Positions 12,571 through 23,852 of a stretch of 64,000 nt of DNA are shown piece by piece (position 1 is the stretch's first letter; each line of letters begins with the position of its first letter). The stretch is taken from positions 2,421,149 to 2,485,148 of the forward strand of contig JAQFVV010012405.1 of NCBI GenBank assembly GCA_028023455.1, in the 5' to 3' direction. The stretch comes from Epiperipatus broadwayi. Taxonomy: Eukaryota > Onychophora > Udeonychophora > Euonychophora > Peripatidae. Both the position numbers and the translations under genes were made by a program. The notes under the pieces were generated by a model. The model was not told the DNA's origin. It worked only from the letters and a program-made list of their open reading frames with translations, and made no database searches.

Positions 12571-12620
12571 GCTCCTCACTGATGAAAGCCATATACTTGA
12601 AATGGATAAGACAGGATAGA
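12571..12620 (+). ncRNA. Hammerhead-like motif, family 1, cleavage site lost
   Basis: CTGATGA (12579-12585), stem II AAG-7-CTT with three pairs, GAAA (12599-12602). The following sequence diverges from the ACTAGTC seen in sister copies, so no clear cleavage triplet remains. TCCTCA sits before the core as in the 26.13 kb copy. Confidence 0.45.
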
Positions 12621-12760
12621 GATTTAATAAGCACTATCATCTATCATTTATTATTACTTCCTAAAGCTTATAGTAAATGACAAAGATGCCGCTTTAACAG
12701 CAGTATGTAAGGCAGATGGAGTCAAGTGATATTTTTTTATTGGTTAAATATTAATTTAAA

Positions 12761-15700
12761 AAAGCATTGAAAGCAATGAGTGAAATTATTATTCAAAATT
12801 TTATGATATCACATCCTCCTTATACAAAGTAAATAGATAAAGGAAAATGAATTATAATAATTGTTTTTACCAGATGTGAAATAATCTGTATCTTTTTTAT
12901 TTATAAAAAATATTATTGATTTTAGTTAAATAAAATGCTTCATCATATTTGCTTATAGTAAAGAATCTATTTAGTAATCCATGACATTGAAAATCTTAAT
13001 TTGTAATAACTTTTTATTTTTTGTAATAAGTATATTTTTGTTGAAATTAGTTATTATTGTTTGAATTTTTTATATGAGATTGATAATTTTTTAGAAAATA
13101 ATATTAGTAAATATATAAAAAAAAATTTTAAAAGAAAATATAGTTTAATAAAAAGTATTGTGTTAAATATAAATGCATTATAACTTGCAGAATATTAACA
13201 CATTAAATGTGTTAAGATTTGCTACTAATATGTTTCTGAAATTTGTGTAGAATTTATATCTTTACATATTGTTACTGTATGAATTGTTGATGGGGTTAAT
13301 ATGTAAAAAAGTAATCTATAAATTTAAATAAAATATATAGAGTTCAAATAAAATGTTTAAATTCAAATTAAGTATATTCAAATATAACCAATCATCACTC
13401 TTGTGATGATAATCAAAATAACTTTAGCACTGAAGATTAAATGTAATGATGCCAAAAATATTTATATATATATATTTTTTAGATTCCAATTTAAAATTAA
13501 TCTTCAGGTGCCAAACTTTCTAAATAGAAAGTTTACTTCTGGATATCTTATCATTACTCTTGCATGTCCCTCTAATGGAATGCATTACTTCTCAGGGTTA
13601 ATGGTATATTAATGGCATATTAAAATGAGTCTGAAAAGCAAAAAAGTAAATTGGTTAATAAAAAATAATTTATTTACAATAATTAAATAAAATATGAACT
13701 TTTTGTTTATAAATTCACAATTACCACAATATAAAGAAAGTAAATAAATAAAAGTACAAAATATCAGTTGATTAAACATAAACATTATATTTAAGGGTGT
13801 ATCTAATCAGAAAAAAATGTTTTAAACCATAGTTTTTATAGAAAGTGTATGTTTACTATATATTTCACACATTTTAAACAATAGTCTTTATTAATTTAGT
13901 ACTAATTGTGATTGTCTTATTTGGTTATTGGTGATAGTAGACAATATAGATGAATCCTATTAGAGATAAATATATAATATGTCTTAAAGCAGATTGCTCT
14001 CCTTTTTTTATGACATGTTTTTTAGGCAATGTATTCTATGAAATATAACATTAATATATGGATACAACCGCATAATTCCTGGTCTTTTGACTGATGTGGT
14101 TTCAGGTTTTTAGCTACTCATGATAGGTAGTCTTTCGGCTAATGTCATAAATACTTATTGAGGTGGATGGAGTAGTAAAAAAAGTACTTACAAATAGTCG
14201 ACAAAGTAAAACTATCCCAAACTATTCTGAAGGAAATGATTTTAATGAGTGGTTTTTCTTTCTCTGTTGACATTTTCTCATCTTTTCACCAAATCAATCT
14301 TCACTGCTTTTTTCTTAAGATCATGACTAGATTCCTGTTGTTTTTTAGACCTATTTATATCTTTTGTCATCACAACATGTTTTTAACACTTAATTCGTAC
14401 TTAACTCTATATTGAATTAATCTGTACTAATTTATATGAGAATATTTTTTAACAATATCTTATCCAGAATTAATGACCGGATTTAATATATTTTTTCACA
14501 ATATGTTTTTTCATAAATATTTTATACATTCATTTATAAATGATTATAAAAGTTTTTTTTACAAGGTAGAAAGAAAGGAAAGTAAAACAAAAGAAAATCA
14601 TGACAGAACTTTGAAATTCATTTTCTATCTTACTTTTATTACTTTAGAATTTTTAATAACATATTTAGATTTGCTTTACAATTTACTACAAGAAAAGGCA
14701 AATTATTTTTTTAAGTCCCTATTCATCAAGCAAATCTCTGACAGGGTTACAGAATATGGTACATTTTCTTAAACTATGTATTCAGTACAAAATAATTTCT
14801 CTCTTCTCTCATATTATATGAGTTATCACTTTATCAATGATAATCTTACAAAGTGCATTTCTTTTTTTAAATATTTAATAATAGCATTAACTCTATAGAT
14901 CTATTTTTTTTTAATTTCTTAAAATGGTATAGTCTAGTTATTTGTATATTATATGTGCATACACACATGACAATCTATAAATTTACTAATCAGTCTATCA
15001 GAGTTTTTTATTATTAAACTTTCTTGATCTGCAACTTTGTAATACAACTAATTGGAGCTTCAATTGAATTTGTATATATTTGTATCATTAAAAATATAAA
15101 TTTTTTATTCACCATTCTCCTTGTAAAAGTATTTTGGATGTAGAAGTGCTTTTAATTGCTAAAGTGAGAGTGTTAAATAGCTTAAAATCTTATCAAAATA
15201 TTGTGTTGTGACAAGGGGAAAGGAAAGAAAATAAAGTTGATTTACTGGTTAGTTCATTTATTACAGGAAAAAACAGAAACAGACAGACTCTTTATTTTAT
15301 ATGTGTAGAAAAGAGATTGGAATTACAAACCAAGGCTTTTAAAAATATGACTTTACTTTTAATAAAGAAAAATTATAGTCTTTCAAACATCATTAATATT
15401 ATGTAAATGGACCATCTTAAGCTTACTTTTTTTGAACGACCAAAACTGATGATTTTTTAAATTGTATCGACTTTTGGTTTTTATTTCCAAATTTGAAATT
15501 TAATTTTTTTTTATCTTATTTTTCTTTTTTTGGAATAAATAAATATGATTTATTTGTGAGACATACTATTTTCACTTTTGTATGTCACATACCAATAATT
15601 TTGGCCTACAATTTGTCAAAATTTTTGAAATGTAAAATTTTTCCAAAAATTTATGCTAAGTATGAACATAAAACCTCATCAAAATTGATTTCTTTGAATT

Positions 15701-15899
15701 ATAAGATAACAAATAGATAAGTTTTATTATATATTAAAGATAAAATATATCCATTAATAGAAATAAAAACTATAAGAAATAATCATTTGTATCATTTTTG
15801 TCTTTATTTTAAATTATTTCACAACAGAAGGAAAAAATAAATTTTTAAACAATATTTTTGTTTATTTTTCAAATTGTGATATGATTTTTTTATTTATAG
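12761..15899. other. Intron sequence, no gene seen
   Basis: AT-rich, with only short, low-complexity open frames (for example 13403-13612, 14473-14772 and 15493-15720), none with a recognisable motif. It ends in a pyrimidine tract and AG that start the first SCAPER exon. Confidence 0.6.
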
Positions 15900-16030
15900 G
15901 AAATTTATAATTTAAAACACATAGTAGATGCTCCTGCAGATAAAATTGATCCACAAATAGCATCTGATAAAGAAAGGCAGAAATTTTTGCGTAAAAGATG
16001 CAAAAAGCTCAGACAACGATTAGCCAGCAG
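15900..16030 (+). CDS. SCAPER: SCAPER coding exon (first in window)
   Basis: A 131-base exon bounded by a TTTATTTATAG acceptor and a GTTTGT donor, reading [12 protein letters not shown]... [20 protein letters not shown] and ending with two bases of an Arg codon. In SCAPER this region follows the zinc finger: a Lys/Ile-rich lead-in, then a basic KxxCKKLRxR helix, then a KEYE/EEYE block in the next exon. SCAPER is an ER-associated, cyclin A/CDK2-binding protein implicated in cell-cycle control, cilia and, in later work, decay of tubulin mRNA; those roles are family knowledge. Phase 0 entry is assumed from the frame; upstream exons lie outside the window. Confidence 0.85.
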
Positions 16031-16344
16031 GTTTGTTTTTTCTTTTTTACTTTTATATTATTATTATTTTTGTTGTTTTATTATTGTTGTAATAATAATA
16101 ATAATATTTGAATATACCATAAAATCATAACTCCTGATAATCAGATTTATATGCCAACTCTATAACATATGTTTGTATGTTTATGAGTGTATATTTTAGC
16201 ATTGCAGATTTGAATCAGATTTAAAAGTCTCTTCTGTGATATATTGAGAGATAAATGTAATATTTTAGACTCAACTTATAACTTTCTTAATCTTATTTAG
16301 AATCATAGAAGAAAATTTTAAATCTTCAGTATTGGATAAAAAAC

Positions 16345-16500
16345 AGTCACCATCATCAACCATTATCAATCCACTGCAGGATAAAGGTCTCCAAGTTCAA
16401 TCCATCTTCTCCAATCTTTAGCTTTGCTTCTCCACATCACTCCTGCACACTTTTTTTTATTTCATCCATCCATCTCACATGTGGTCTTTTAAAAAACTGT
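16345..16500 (-). mobile_element. RTE-type LINE 3' end relic
   Basis: On the minus strand a broken frame reads approximately GRPHVRWMDEIKKS, then CGEAKLKIGEDG and a CCTGCAGTGGATTGATAATGGTTGATGATG ending. The R-x-R-W-x-D-x-I block and the ending with GATGAT repeats are typical of the C-terminus and 3' end of RTE-like LINEs in invertebrates. Two more copies are at 21248 and 28676. Confidence 0.65.
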
Positions 16501-17236
16501 AGGGGTATATATATCATACTGAGAATCCTTAGTTATGATTTTACATGAGGATGAGCACTCAATAGTGAGTTGATTGTACCCGAATTTGGAATGGAGTTTT
16601 ATTTGGAAACAATTGTATGATTGGATAATACTATTTAAGGATATTGCTGCTCTCCACAATATGGAAATGTCTTTTTGCAAAAAAAATGTAATAAAATTAA
16701 CAATAGCTGAAAATCATTACTTACCTAAAGGAACAAATGAACATTATTAAAAATTGAAGCCAAAAACACAAAAGCGTAGCAGAAAAAAAACTGTTGTATA
16801 GGTAAATACACATGTGAATATTCCAATGACATCTAAATGACCCATTACAAGTTTCACTAAAATATTTATGGCCACACTACCATTTCAGAAGCTAATGAAT
16901 TGTAATGTGATTTCTGCAATGCTAAAGAAACTGGATAGTGAATAGCTTGAATCAAGTCATGTAGTCTTTATGATTTACAGTTGACATTTTTATCAACCAC
17001 TGTGAGGATTTATATTTTCAGTTCAACAAACAAAACCTATTAATCAGAGCTTTTCCGGCTGTTCTGCAGTGATTACATTAGACAATCACATCCTGCCACT
17101 CTTTTGAATAGCCACTAAATGCATACACCATTGTGCACATTATTCCCTGATGAAAACATTGTTGCCAGACAATACTGTCATCTTCCAAGAGTATTATAAT
17201 TTTATCTTTCCTATTGCATTGCTAAATCCATATAAT

Positions 17237-18615
17237 ATTAATATTATCTATGTTCTTTAATACTTTTACAATGCTTTTTTTATAATCTAATATGATCTTC
17301 AGAACTATAATGAACATAATACAAATACATGAATATAAATATACAAGAACATATAATTTTACATTTTATATATGTACATTTTGTAATCATTATTTAATTA
17401 TCACCAATCAGATGTAATGATGACTGTATAGGGAGCTCTTAAGTCACAACACAAGGCAGAGTTTTTATAAGAAAAAGGTGGTTCCACCTTTCTCTTTACT
17501 TAAATTTTTATATATATATATAAGCCAGTCTGAAGCATTTTGACTTAAGAGTGTGAAGCTTTAAACATCTTCACATTTAAGTCACTGTGTATTATTTATT
17601 TTGATGTTTATTTATTTATTTTTTGATGTTTTCAACAATGTATAATCTTTTAATTTACTACGAAGTAATTTTTCAGATCTTATGAATTGATAGGAACTTA
17701 TGTAAATATTATTTATTAAGCAGAAGCAGTTCGTAATTAAAGTGAAAGGCTGAAAACCTCTCGCATGTGCTTTTAGAATGCTTATGTTACAGCCAAATAA
17801 TATTCACATATGTTACTGTCAATCCATAAGATCTGAAAAATTACTTTGTAGTAAATCGAAAGATTTTGCATTGTTGATTTATAAATTATACACAGTGAGT
17901 TAAATGTGAAGATGTTTAAAGCTTCACTTTCTTATTTCAAAATTCTTCAGACTGGCTTATATATATAGAAATTTAAGTAAAGAGAAATGTGGAACCACCT
18001 TTTTCTTATAAAATCTCTGCCTTGTGTTGTGACTTAAGAGCTCAATCATCATTACATCTGATTGGCTGTCATATAAACATTCTAAAAGCACATGCTAGAG
18101 ATTTCAGCCTTTCACTTTAATTACAAACTGCTTGTGCTTAATAAATAATATTTACATTATTGTTATTCATTGTATTAGCATTCAATATGTATAATTTTTT
18201 TTAAACCTATAATTTATTTTTTAACATATTTTTATACCTACCTTCTATTTATATCTCCAAATCTTAACTGCTAAATTCAAACTTTTAAATTTTACAGTTA
18301 TACTTTTAATGTTAGAGTTAAATATTTAAAAGATTAATAAGAATAAAAAAATAAATAAATGCAATAAGAATAATATATATATAAAATATAAAAAAGAGTA
18401 AAATGTATTATACATAAAAGATAATAATTAAATAATGATTATAAGATGTATATATATAAAATGTAAAATTATATGTTCATGTATATTTATATTCATGTAT
18501 TTATATTATGTTTGTTATTGTTCTGAAGAAGATTGCTGGGGCAGTCAAAACTATCATATTAAGTTATAAAAAAGCATTGTAAAAGTATTTAAGAACATAC
18601 ATGATATTAATATTA
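17237..18615. repeat. Large nested foldback (inverted repeat) element
   Basis: Blocks recur in inverted order: 17237-17400 with about 18420-18615 (TTTACAATGCTTTTTTATAA against TTATAAAAAAGCATTGTAAA); 17405-17590 with 17890-18065 (containing GAGCTCTTAAGTCACAACAC and its complement); 17640-17690 with 17815-17880. A block at 17700-17810 (CATGTGCTTTTAGAATG) pairs with 18070-18165. No coding capacity is seen. It fits a MITE-like or foldback element with rearranged arms; a related end lies at 62841-62920. Confidence 0.8.
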
Positions 18616-18854
18616 TTCCAAGAGTATCATTATAATATTTCCCTATCTATTTAATTAATTATTATTGAGTCATTTAATGATTTTTGACAATGAATGAGAA
18701 ATTGATATCAGAGTAGAGAAGAATGTCAGTGCTATCACTACACTATATTAATAAAGGTATCACATGCAATCTGATGTATATTCTGATTTCTGCATTTAAA
18801 TTTTGATAATAGTTTTTTGAAAATTTCAAAATAATATTTTTCTTTTATTTTTAG

Positions 18855-18920
18855 AGGGGAAGAATATGAAAATAGTTTGAGTGGAAAGACACAAGTAATT
18901 GAATCTGATCATAAAGCAAA
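18855..18920 (+). CDS. SCAPER: SCAPER coding exon (second in window)
   Basis: A 66-base exon between TTATTTTTAG and GTAAGC. Its first base completes the Arg codon split by the previous intron; it then reads GEEYENSLSGKTQVIESDHK and leaves two bases of a Lys codon. This matches the short KEYE-containing linker that follows the basic helix in SCAPER. The AG two bases further in would break the frame, so 18855 is the supported start. Confidence 0.85.
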
Positions 18921-21247
18921 GTAAGCAGTTTTCGTTATGTAATTTAGAATTTAAATTAAACCTATATGTTTTAAGTTTTTTGAATTTATGTAAAGAACTA
19001 CAATGCTAACATTATTTAAACAAAAAGCCTTGTTTTTAACCCAACAATTAAATTTCTATTCTATAAGAAATAGTCCAGCATATTTTCCAATACTGAATTT
19101 CTGATATCACTTGGTTTCTTTAGAGCTAGAATTGAAAATCATTTCTAGCACTTTTGATCTGTTAACCATTATTTATTGGTTATTAAATCATAATTTTTGT
19201 CTTCCAAACCATTTTTTAATGAGATTATTTCAAATCTTTTTATTTTACTCTATTTTTGGTTCTTTGGCGAGAATGTATGCAGCAAATAAAGCATTGTGGA
19301 CTTTCTTGTTTCTTTCAGCATCATATTTAGGAGCAGTAATTCACTCCATTTTCTCTTCTCTAGAACTATCCATTGAAAGCTTGACTAATATAAATGGGTG
19401 TTACATTTCCAAATTTTCTATGATCTGGATATTAACTTTCATTAATAAGACATTTGATACATGCTGCAACTACATTTCCTTTTTTTACCATTCAAGTTAA
19501 TTCGAGATTCGAACAGTCTAAGGTTTTGAACTCACTTTTTTTATAATATATATCTGTCCATTAAGCCAGAAACTATATATTTAGTGCTTTTAAATCTTTT
19601 ATATATATATATATTAAATGTAGGCATATTTAACTCTTTGGAAAAATTTGTATTAAGAAATCATCACAAAAACTTTGTCTGCTTTTATCATCAGCATTAG
19701 GAGCAGTAATTGATTCTATTTACTTCAAAGTAGTATTCTTCTAATGCTGATGATAAATATGAGCTATGAAAGTTGTATTATGATTTGTTTGGTTATTTTA
19801 TATGAAGGAATGTTGTTTTGAGAGTGGTTTGCTGTAATATTCTTTTGGTTTGCATAAACATAATGGCTATAATGATATAAATTGTGTATATATATTTATA
19901 TATAAACAAGATAATACTAAAGTTGTAATGAAATATAAAATTGTATTAAACAAAAGTCAATGGACAATTAATAATTATTATGATATTAATATTTAAAATT
20001 TATTAGTCATGTTTTATGAGGCACAACTTTATTTAGTTTTGTCAAAAGTACATCTTATCCATAGCCTGAGTAAAAAAAATTAAATATTAACAACACTGTA
20101 ATAATTATTAATTATTCACATTTTTTATGGAATGTTATTTTATTTATACCTGTGTGTGTGTGTGCATTTATGTGTGAAATATTTGTTTATCTATATTTGT
20201 AGTAGTTGAATACATTTTATGGTAAGATATAAGATTATATTTAGAAAGTAAAGGAAAATGAACTCTCTTTGCTAATTAGATTAAAATCTAACTACTGATA
20301 TTATTACAAATTTTTATAATAAGTAGTTAATGGCTTATTAATTAGTGATTTACAAATGAATTCTATCATATCTTAGAAATGCCAATGGTGATACTTAAGT
20401 AAAACTAATAAAATAGTATTAGTTATGAAAATGAGTAATAGTTTTAGTGTATGCTGTAATGAATTATTCAAAGTGTTGTGTAAGAATAAATATTTTAGGA
20501 TACATAGCTTAAAAAAAGAAAAATAATAAACAGCTTCTAAATCGCATTGGCCAAAGTATTTCCCAATTGCTCCCTTCATAAAGAAATTGTATTATAATTC
20601 AATATCACTATTAAAAAAAAAATCACTCTTTTCACTGATCTCAAGGATATCACCACTAGTTTTTTTTTTATTAAAAATTTAGAACTATGAAAAATCTAGA
20701 AAATAGTTAACCACTGCTATTCCAAACTGCTTTATTTTTACTATCTTCAATGGAAATATATCATCATTTTTATAATTGGTAAAATATCACTAGTACGATC
20801 TAGAATCTCTTAGCACAAAAGTTCATCTTTAGAGGAAGTAGTCTAAATCAACAGAAGACCAGGAAAAAGGTGTAGAAAATTTCCAAGAAGATATTTAAAG
20901 CATCAACATGATGAAGTTTGATAATAACTTTTGGGTAAAATCAGTTGCAGAGAGATAAATCTCATATCTATAAAGATATATTAATTATTGAAACCTTAAC
21001 ACTGTTTTCAAGATTACCAGCCAAGGTAAATGACCTGAAGCCCATCTATAATGTTCAGCTATAATTTTTCCACAGTGAAGAAATAAACTGTATAAATCTG
21101 AGCTAATTGAATCTTTTGTATTATAACCAATCATTAATCATCTTCTCAGTCATTCATTTTAGTCATTTCTAAATAATATTAGAGATACTATCAAAAGTCT
21201 TATGAATGATTTAAAATATTGTAATAAAAAAGAAGATATCTATATAT
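18921..21247. other. SCAPER intron, unannotated part
   Basis: No exon seen. A 129-codon hydrophobic open frame at 19111-19500 has no motif I recognise and no splice context. A near-palindromic block TCATCAGCATTAG/CTAATGCTGATGA lies at 19686-19755. A short (TG)n run is near 20150-20165. Confidence 0.5.
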
Positions 21248-21500
21248 TCATCATCATCATCATTTTCAGTCACTATCAATCCACTGTAGGATAAAGCTTT
21301 ATTAAAGCTTAATCTAGTTTTTGTAAATCCATTATCTCACTTTCCCACATCATACCAGAACATTTCTTACTTCATCCATCTATCTTATAATCTCTTGGGA
21401 TGCAGTTTAAAGCTTCAACTGATCATCTTTTATCATTTCTTCTAATAATGTCTAACCCAGATAGCTCTTTGTCTTCTAATTTTTTTGCTACATATAATCT
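21248..21500 (-). mobile_element. RTE-type LINE 3' end relic, second copy
   Basis: Starts on the plus strand with (CAT)n, then TCAGTCACTATCAATCCACTG, the same order as at 16345, and extends further into the element (CATCCATCTATCTTATAATC, then TCTAACCCAGATAGCTC). On the minus strand it therefore ends in (GATGAT)n, the usual RTE tail. Too decayed to give a continuous frame. Confidence 0.65.
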
Positions 21501-22189
21501 CTCCATACTTCATTGAGTGATCTGAAGTCTTAGTATCACTTATTTGTTAAGTATCTAATTTCATTCATAAATAAGAACTGGTAAAATCCATCTATTAAAA
21601 AATCTTTTTTAAACATGTATCTCCTTTTAATATCTTATTCATTCCTATGAAATTATTCCTCCAAGAGTAAATTATTTTCATCATTTAGTAATTACCTAAC
21701 CAAGGTATTTATAGTTTTTAGCTTTTAATTCATCATTATTATTATTTATTTTTCTTTCCTGAGAAAATATTATTAATTTTAACAACCTAAGTTATTAAGT
21801 ACGTGGTACTGAAAATAATGTAATAATATTCCTGAAAGTAATAAACTTCATAACTGGAATGTTATAACAATCCTTGACAAGTTTGATCTTCAAGAAGTTG
21901 TTTTAATAAATTTTCAAATATTTTCCTGTTGTGTTAAAATGATTTTTTAAAAAACTGACTAGGACTCCTTTTAAGTATATTTTGTGGGAATACTTAAAAA
22001 TATTGACTCTGTAATGTAGCTATAATGAAATTTTTATGAGCAATGTTTTATTTCACTATGCCAACAAGACATCTTTCTTTCTTATAAAGGTTTTTGATAA
22101 GTATAACAGAAAAATTTTCATGATCAGAAAATAAATTAATTTTTACTATTTATGAAGTGCTGAAAAGAATACTTATCATCAGTTATTGC

Positions 22190-22363
22190 TGTCATGTTAT
22201 GGCTAGTACTATAATTATGGACTGACGCCTAGCGGTGACAACTGAGATTTGCGAGCACGCAACATCGCTCTTATGTGGGTGAATGCGAGTCGTTAATAAA
22301 GTTTGATAGTTATCTAAACTGTGTGTAATTATTAATTTAGATATTACGGCCAAGAACATAACA
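22190..22363 (+). repeat. 5' LTR (174 bp)
   Basis: Begins TGTCATGTTATGG and ends AACATAACA, the usual TGT...ACA ends. It contains AATAAA at the GTTAATAAAGTTTG block, a plausible polyadenylation signal. It aligns end to end with 24649-24820 with about eight differences, all transitions, plus one 2-base indel. Confidence 0.93.
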
Positions 22364-22380
22364 CGGTGTCAGGAGTGAAT
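22364..22380 (+). promoter_or_regulatory. Primer binding site, tRNA-Leu-like
   Basis: CGGTGTCAGGAGTGAAT follows the LTR without a gap. Thirteen consecutive bases (GGTGTCAGGAGTG) are complementary to the 3' end of animal tRNA-Leu(CAG), which as I recall ends CACTCCTGACA plus CCA. The first base is C where T is expected, consistent with mutation. Confidence 0.75.
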
Positions 22381-22486
22381 CAATGAAATATTAGTAAAAA
22401 AAAATATTTCTAAAGTATAAAACAGTGAGTATTTAAAGATTGATAAAAATAGTTTTTATAGCAATTTTTTTTTTTTCATATCATAT

Positions 22487-23393
22487 TTGCTGATATACAA
22501 AATAGCGTCACAATTCGATCATTTTTACAATATCGAACCGCTATCTATGGAAGGAAATATGTCAGTCAAATGGACTGATTGGAAAGAATTATTCCTAAAT
22601 TTCCTAGAAGCTACAGAAAACGATATGAAATCAGATAAAGTAAAATTAGGAATATTACATCATCTCATTGGAAAAGAAGGGAGAGATGTAATAAAAACAT
22701 TAGATCACACAAATCCAGAAGATAAAACAAAATTGTTATCCATCTTAAACCAAATGGATAAATATTTTAACACCATGAAAACTACATTTTATGACAGAAT
22801 AAAAGCGTATACAATGGAACCACATGAGGGAGAATCGATAGATCACTTTCTTACTCGCTTAAAAGTAGTAGTTGAAAAAGATGACTTCAAAGATCAAAAA
22901 CAAAATATCCTCCATGATAGAATTATAATGGTACAAAAAGAAGAAGGACTAAAAAACAGATTATTTGAAAAAGGGAATATTTCACTAGAAAAAAGTACTG
23001 GAAATAATACGTGGTCATGAAACTAGAAGATTCAAAAATGAATTACTGGGAAAGTCTGAACTATGTATTAACGTAATAGTGAAAAATATAACAAACATAC
23101 ACAATTGTCAAAAGTGCAACCGTAATCATCCAAAATGTGAGTGTCCTGCATTTGGTAAAAAATGCTATAATTGTGGAAAGTTAAATCACTTTGCCAGTAA
23201 TTGCCGTACAAGAAGCTACGACGATAAAATTAAAAAAAAACAAAAATGCTCAAACACAAGATATAAAAATATTAATAGAAATGGACGTTATGTGCATGAA
23301 GTACATGATACTATGACCTCAGATTCATCATATACCAGTGATGTTGAAAACAATTGGATATGTCAGTCGTGTAGACTCAACTCATTCTTTTAA
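22487..23393 (+). pseudogene. gag polyprotein, frameshifted
   Basis: The first frame (22487-23020) encodes a capsid-like domain: a MEGNMSVKWTDWKELFLNF lead, ILHHLIGKEGRDVI, then a helical part with GESIDHFLTRLK. The pattern 'W..W...F..F..A......K....LL..IG.EG' is the usual Ty3/gypsy gag start. After a stop and frameshift near 23020-23080 the frame 23079-23393 carries a nucleocapsid zinc knuckle CYNCGKLNHFASNC (C-X2-C-X4-H-X4-C), preceded by a second Cys-rich stretch. The true initiator is unclear: the ATG at 22560 fits the start of the domain better than the one at 22487. Gag packages the element RNA. Confidence 0.8.
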
Positions 23394-23586
23394 TAGTTGG
23401 TATGAACAAATTTTATTAGACAACAATATAGTAAAAATAAAAATAGCCACAGGATCTGATGTAAACATTATGTCTAAAAAAGTGCTTAATAATATTCATC
23501 CACAACCAATAATGTACAAAACAAAGAAGAAATTACACACTTTTGGAGGATCATTTCTTACCCCAATAGGAAAAGCAAAACTATAA
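23394..23586 (+). pseudogene. Retrotransposon aspartic protease remnant
   Basis: In a frame overlapping the end of gag, KIKIATGSDVNIMSKKVL matches the retropepsin active-site block that normally reads DTGS; here the catalytic Asp is Ala, so the protease is dead. A GGSFLTPIGKAKL block follows as expected. Beyond the stop at 23586 the sequence FRYFIIIKEDEPTLF-like (23600-23680) and LFSGRDCELLGLIK continue the protease/linker region in broken frames. Confidence 0.7.
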
Positions 23587-23852
23587 TGCAAAATAAACAA
23601 AGACCTGCGTTATTTACGTTTTATAATAATAAAAGAAGACGAACCAACACTTTTTAGTGGCCGTGATTGTGAGTTATTAGGTTTAATTAAATGCAACAAA
23701 ATTACAGTTCAAAAAGTAACTATGAAAAATAAAAGTAAAAATGATCAAAATATATCAAACAATAAAGATAAAATAACAAAGAGTAGAAAAGATAATAAAG
23801 GTATTAGAACACAGGAAGTAAAAGAAAATGAAAACTTTAAGTCTATCTATAT

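Larger units (their letters stand above)
11939..12760. repeat. Inverted pair of family-1 hammerhead units
   Basis: 11939-12310 and 12320-12760 are diverged inverted copies: blocks such as TATAGATCTGAAACC against GGTTTTAGATCTATA, TATAGTAAATG, and the hammerhead neighbourhood recur in opposite orientation. The same blocks occur at 8541-9050 on the other side of the PLE. This suggests that the whole 8.5-12.8 kb stretch is one PLE-related cluster. Confidence 0.6.
16031..18854 (+). other. SCAPER intron, 2.8 kb
   Basis: Begins GTTTGT and ends TTATTTTTAG. It contains an RTE-type LINE relic (16345-16500) and a large foldback repeat (17237-18615). No other exon is evident, and the flanking exon phases (2 + 1 bases of one codon) match directly. 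Confidence 0.8.

Noticed and set aside
14473-14772. 99-codon open frame and similar ones at 12323-12640 (minus), 41185-41553 and 52424-52753 (minus)
   Set aside because: No recognisable domains and low-complexity composition; the one at 12323-12640 lies over the hammerhead repeat unit.
19111-19500. 129-codon plus-strand open frame
   Set aside because: Hydrophobic, AT-driven composition, no motif, no promoter or splice context; the length is not remarkable in 64 kb of this base composition.
19686-19775. CTGATGA followed by GAAA (GCTGATGATAAATATGAGCTATGAAAG) as another hammerhead
   Set aside because: The bases between give no believable stem II, no stem I pairing flanks the core, and the block is part of a plain inverted repeat (TCATCAGCATTAG/CTAATGCTGATGA).
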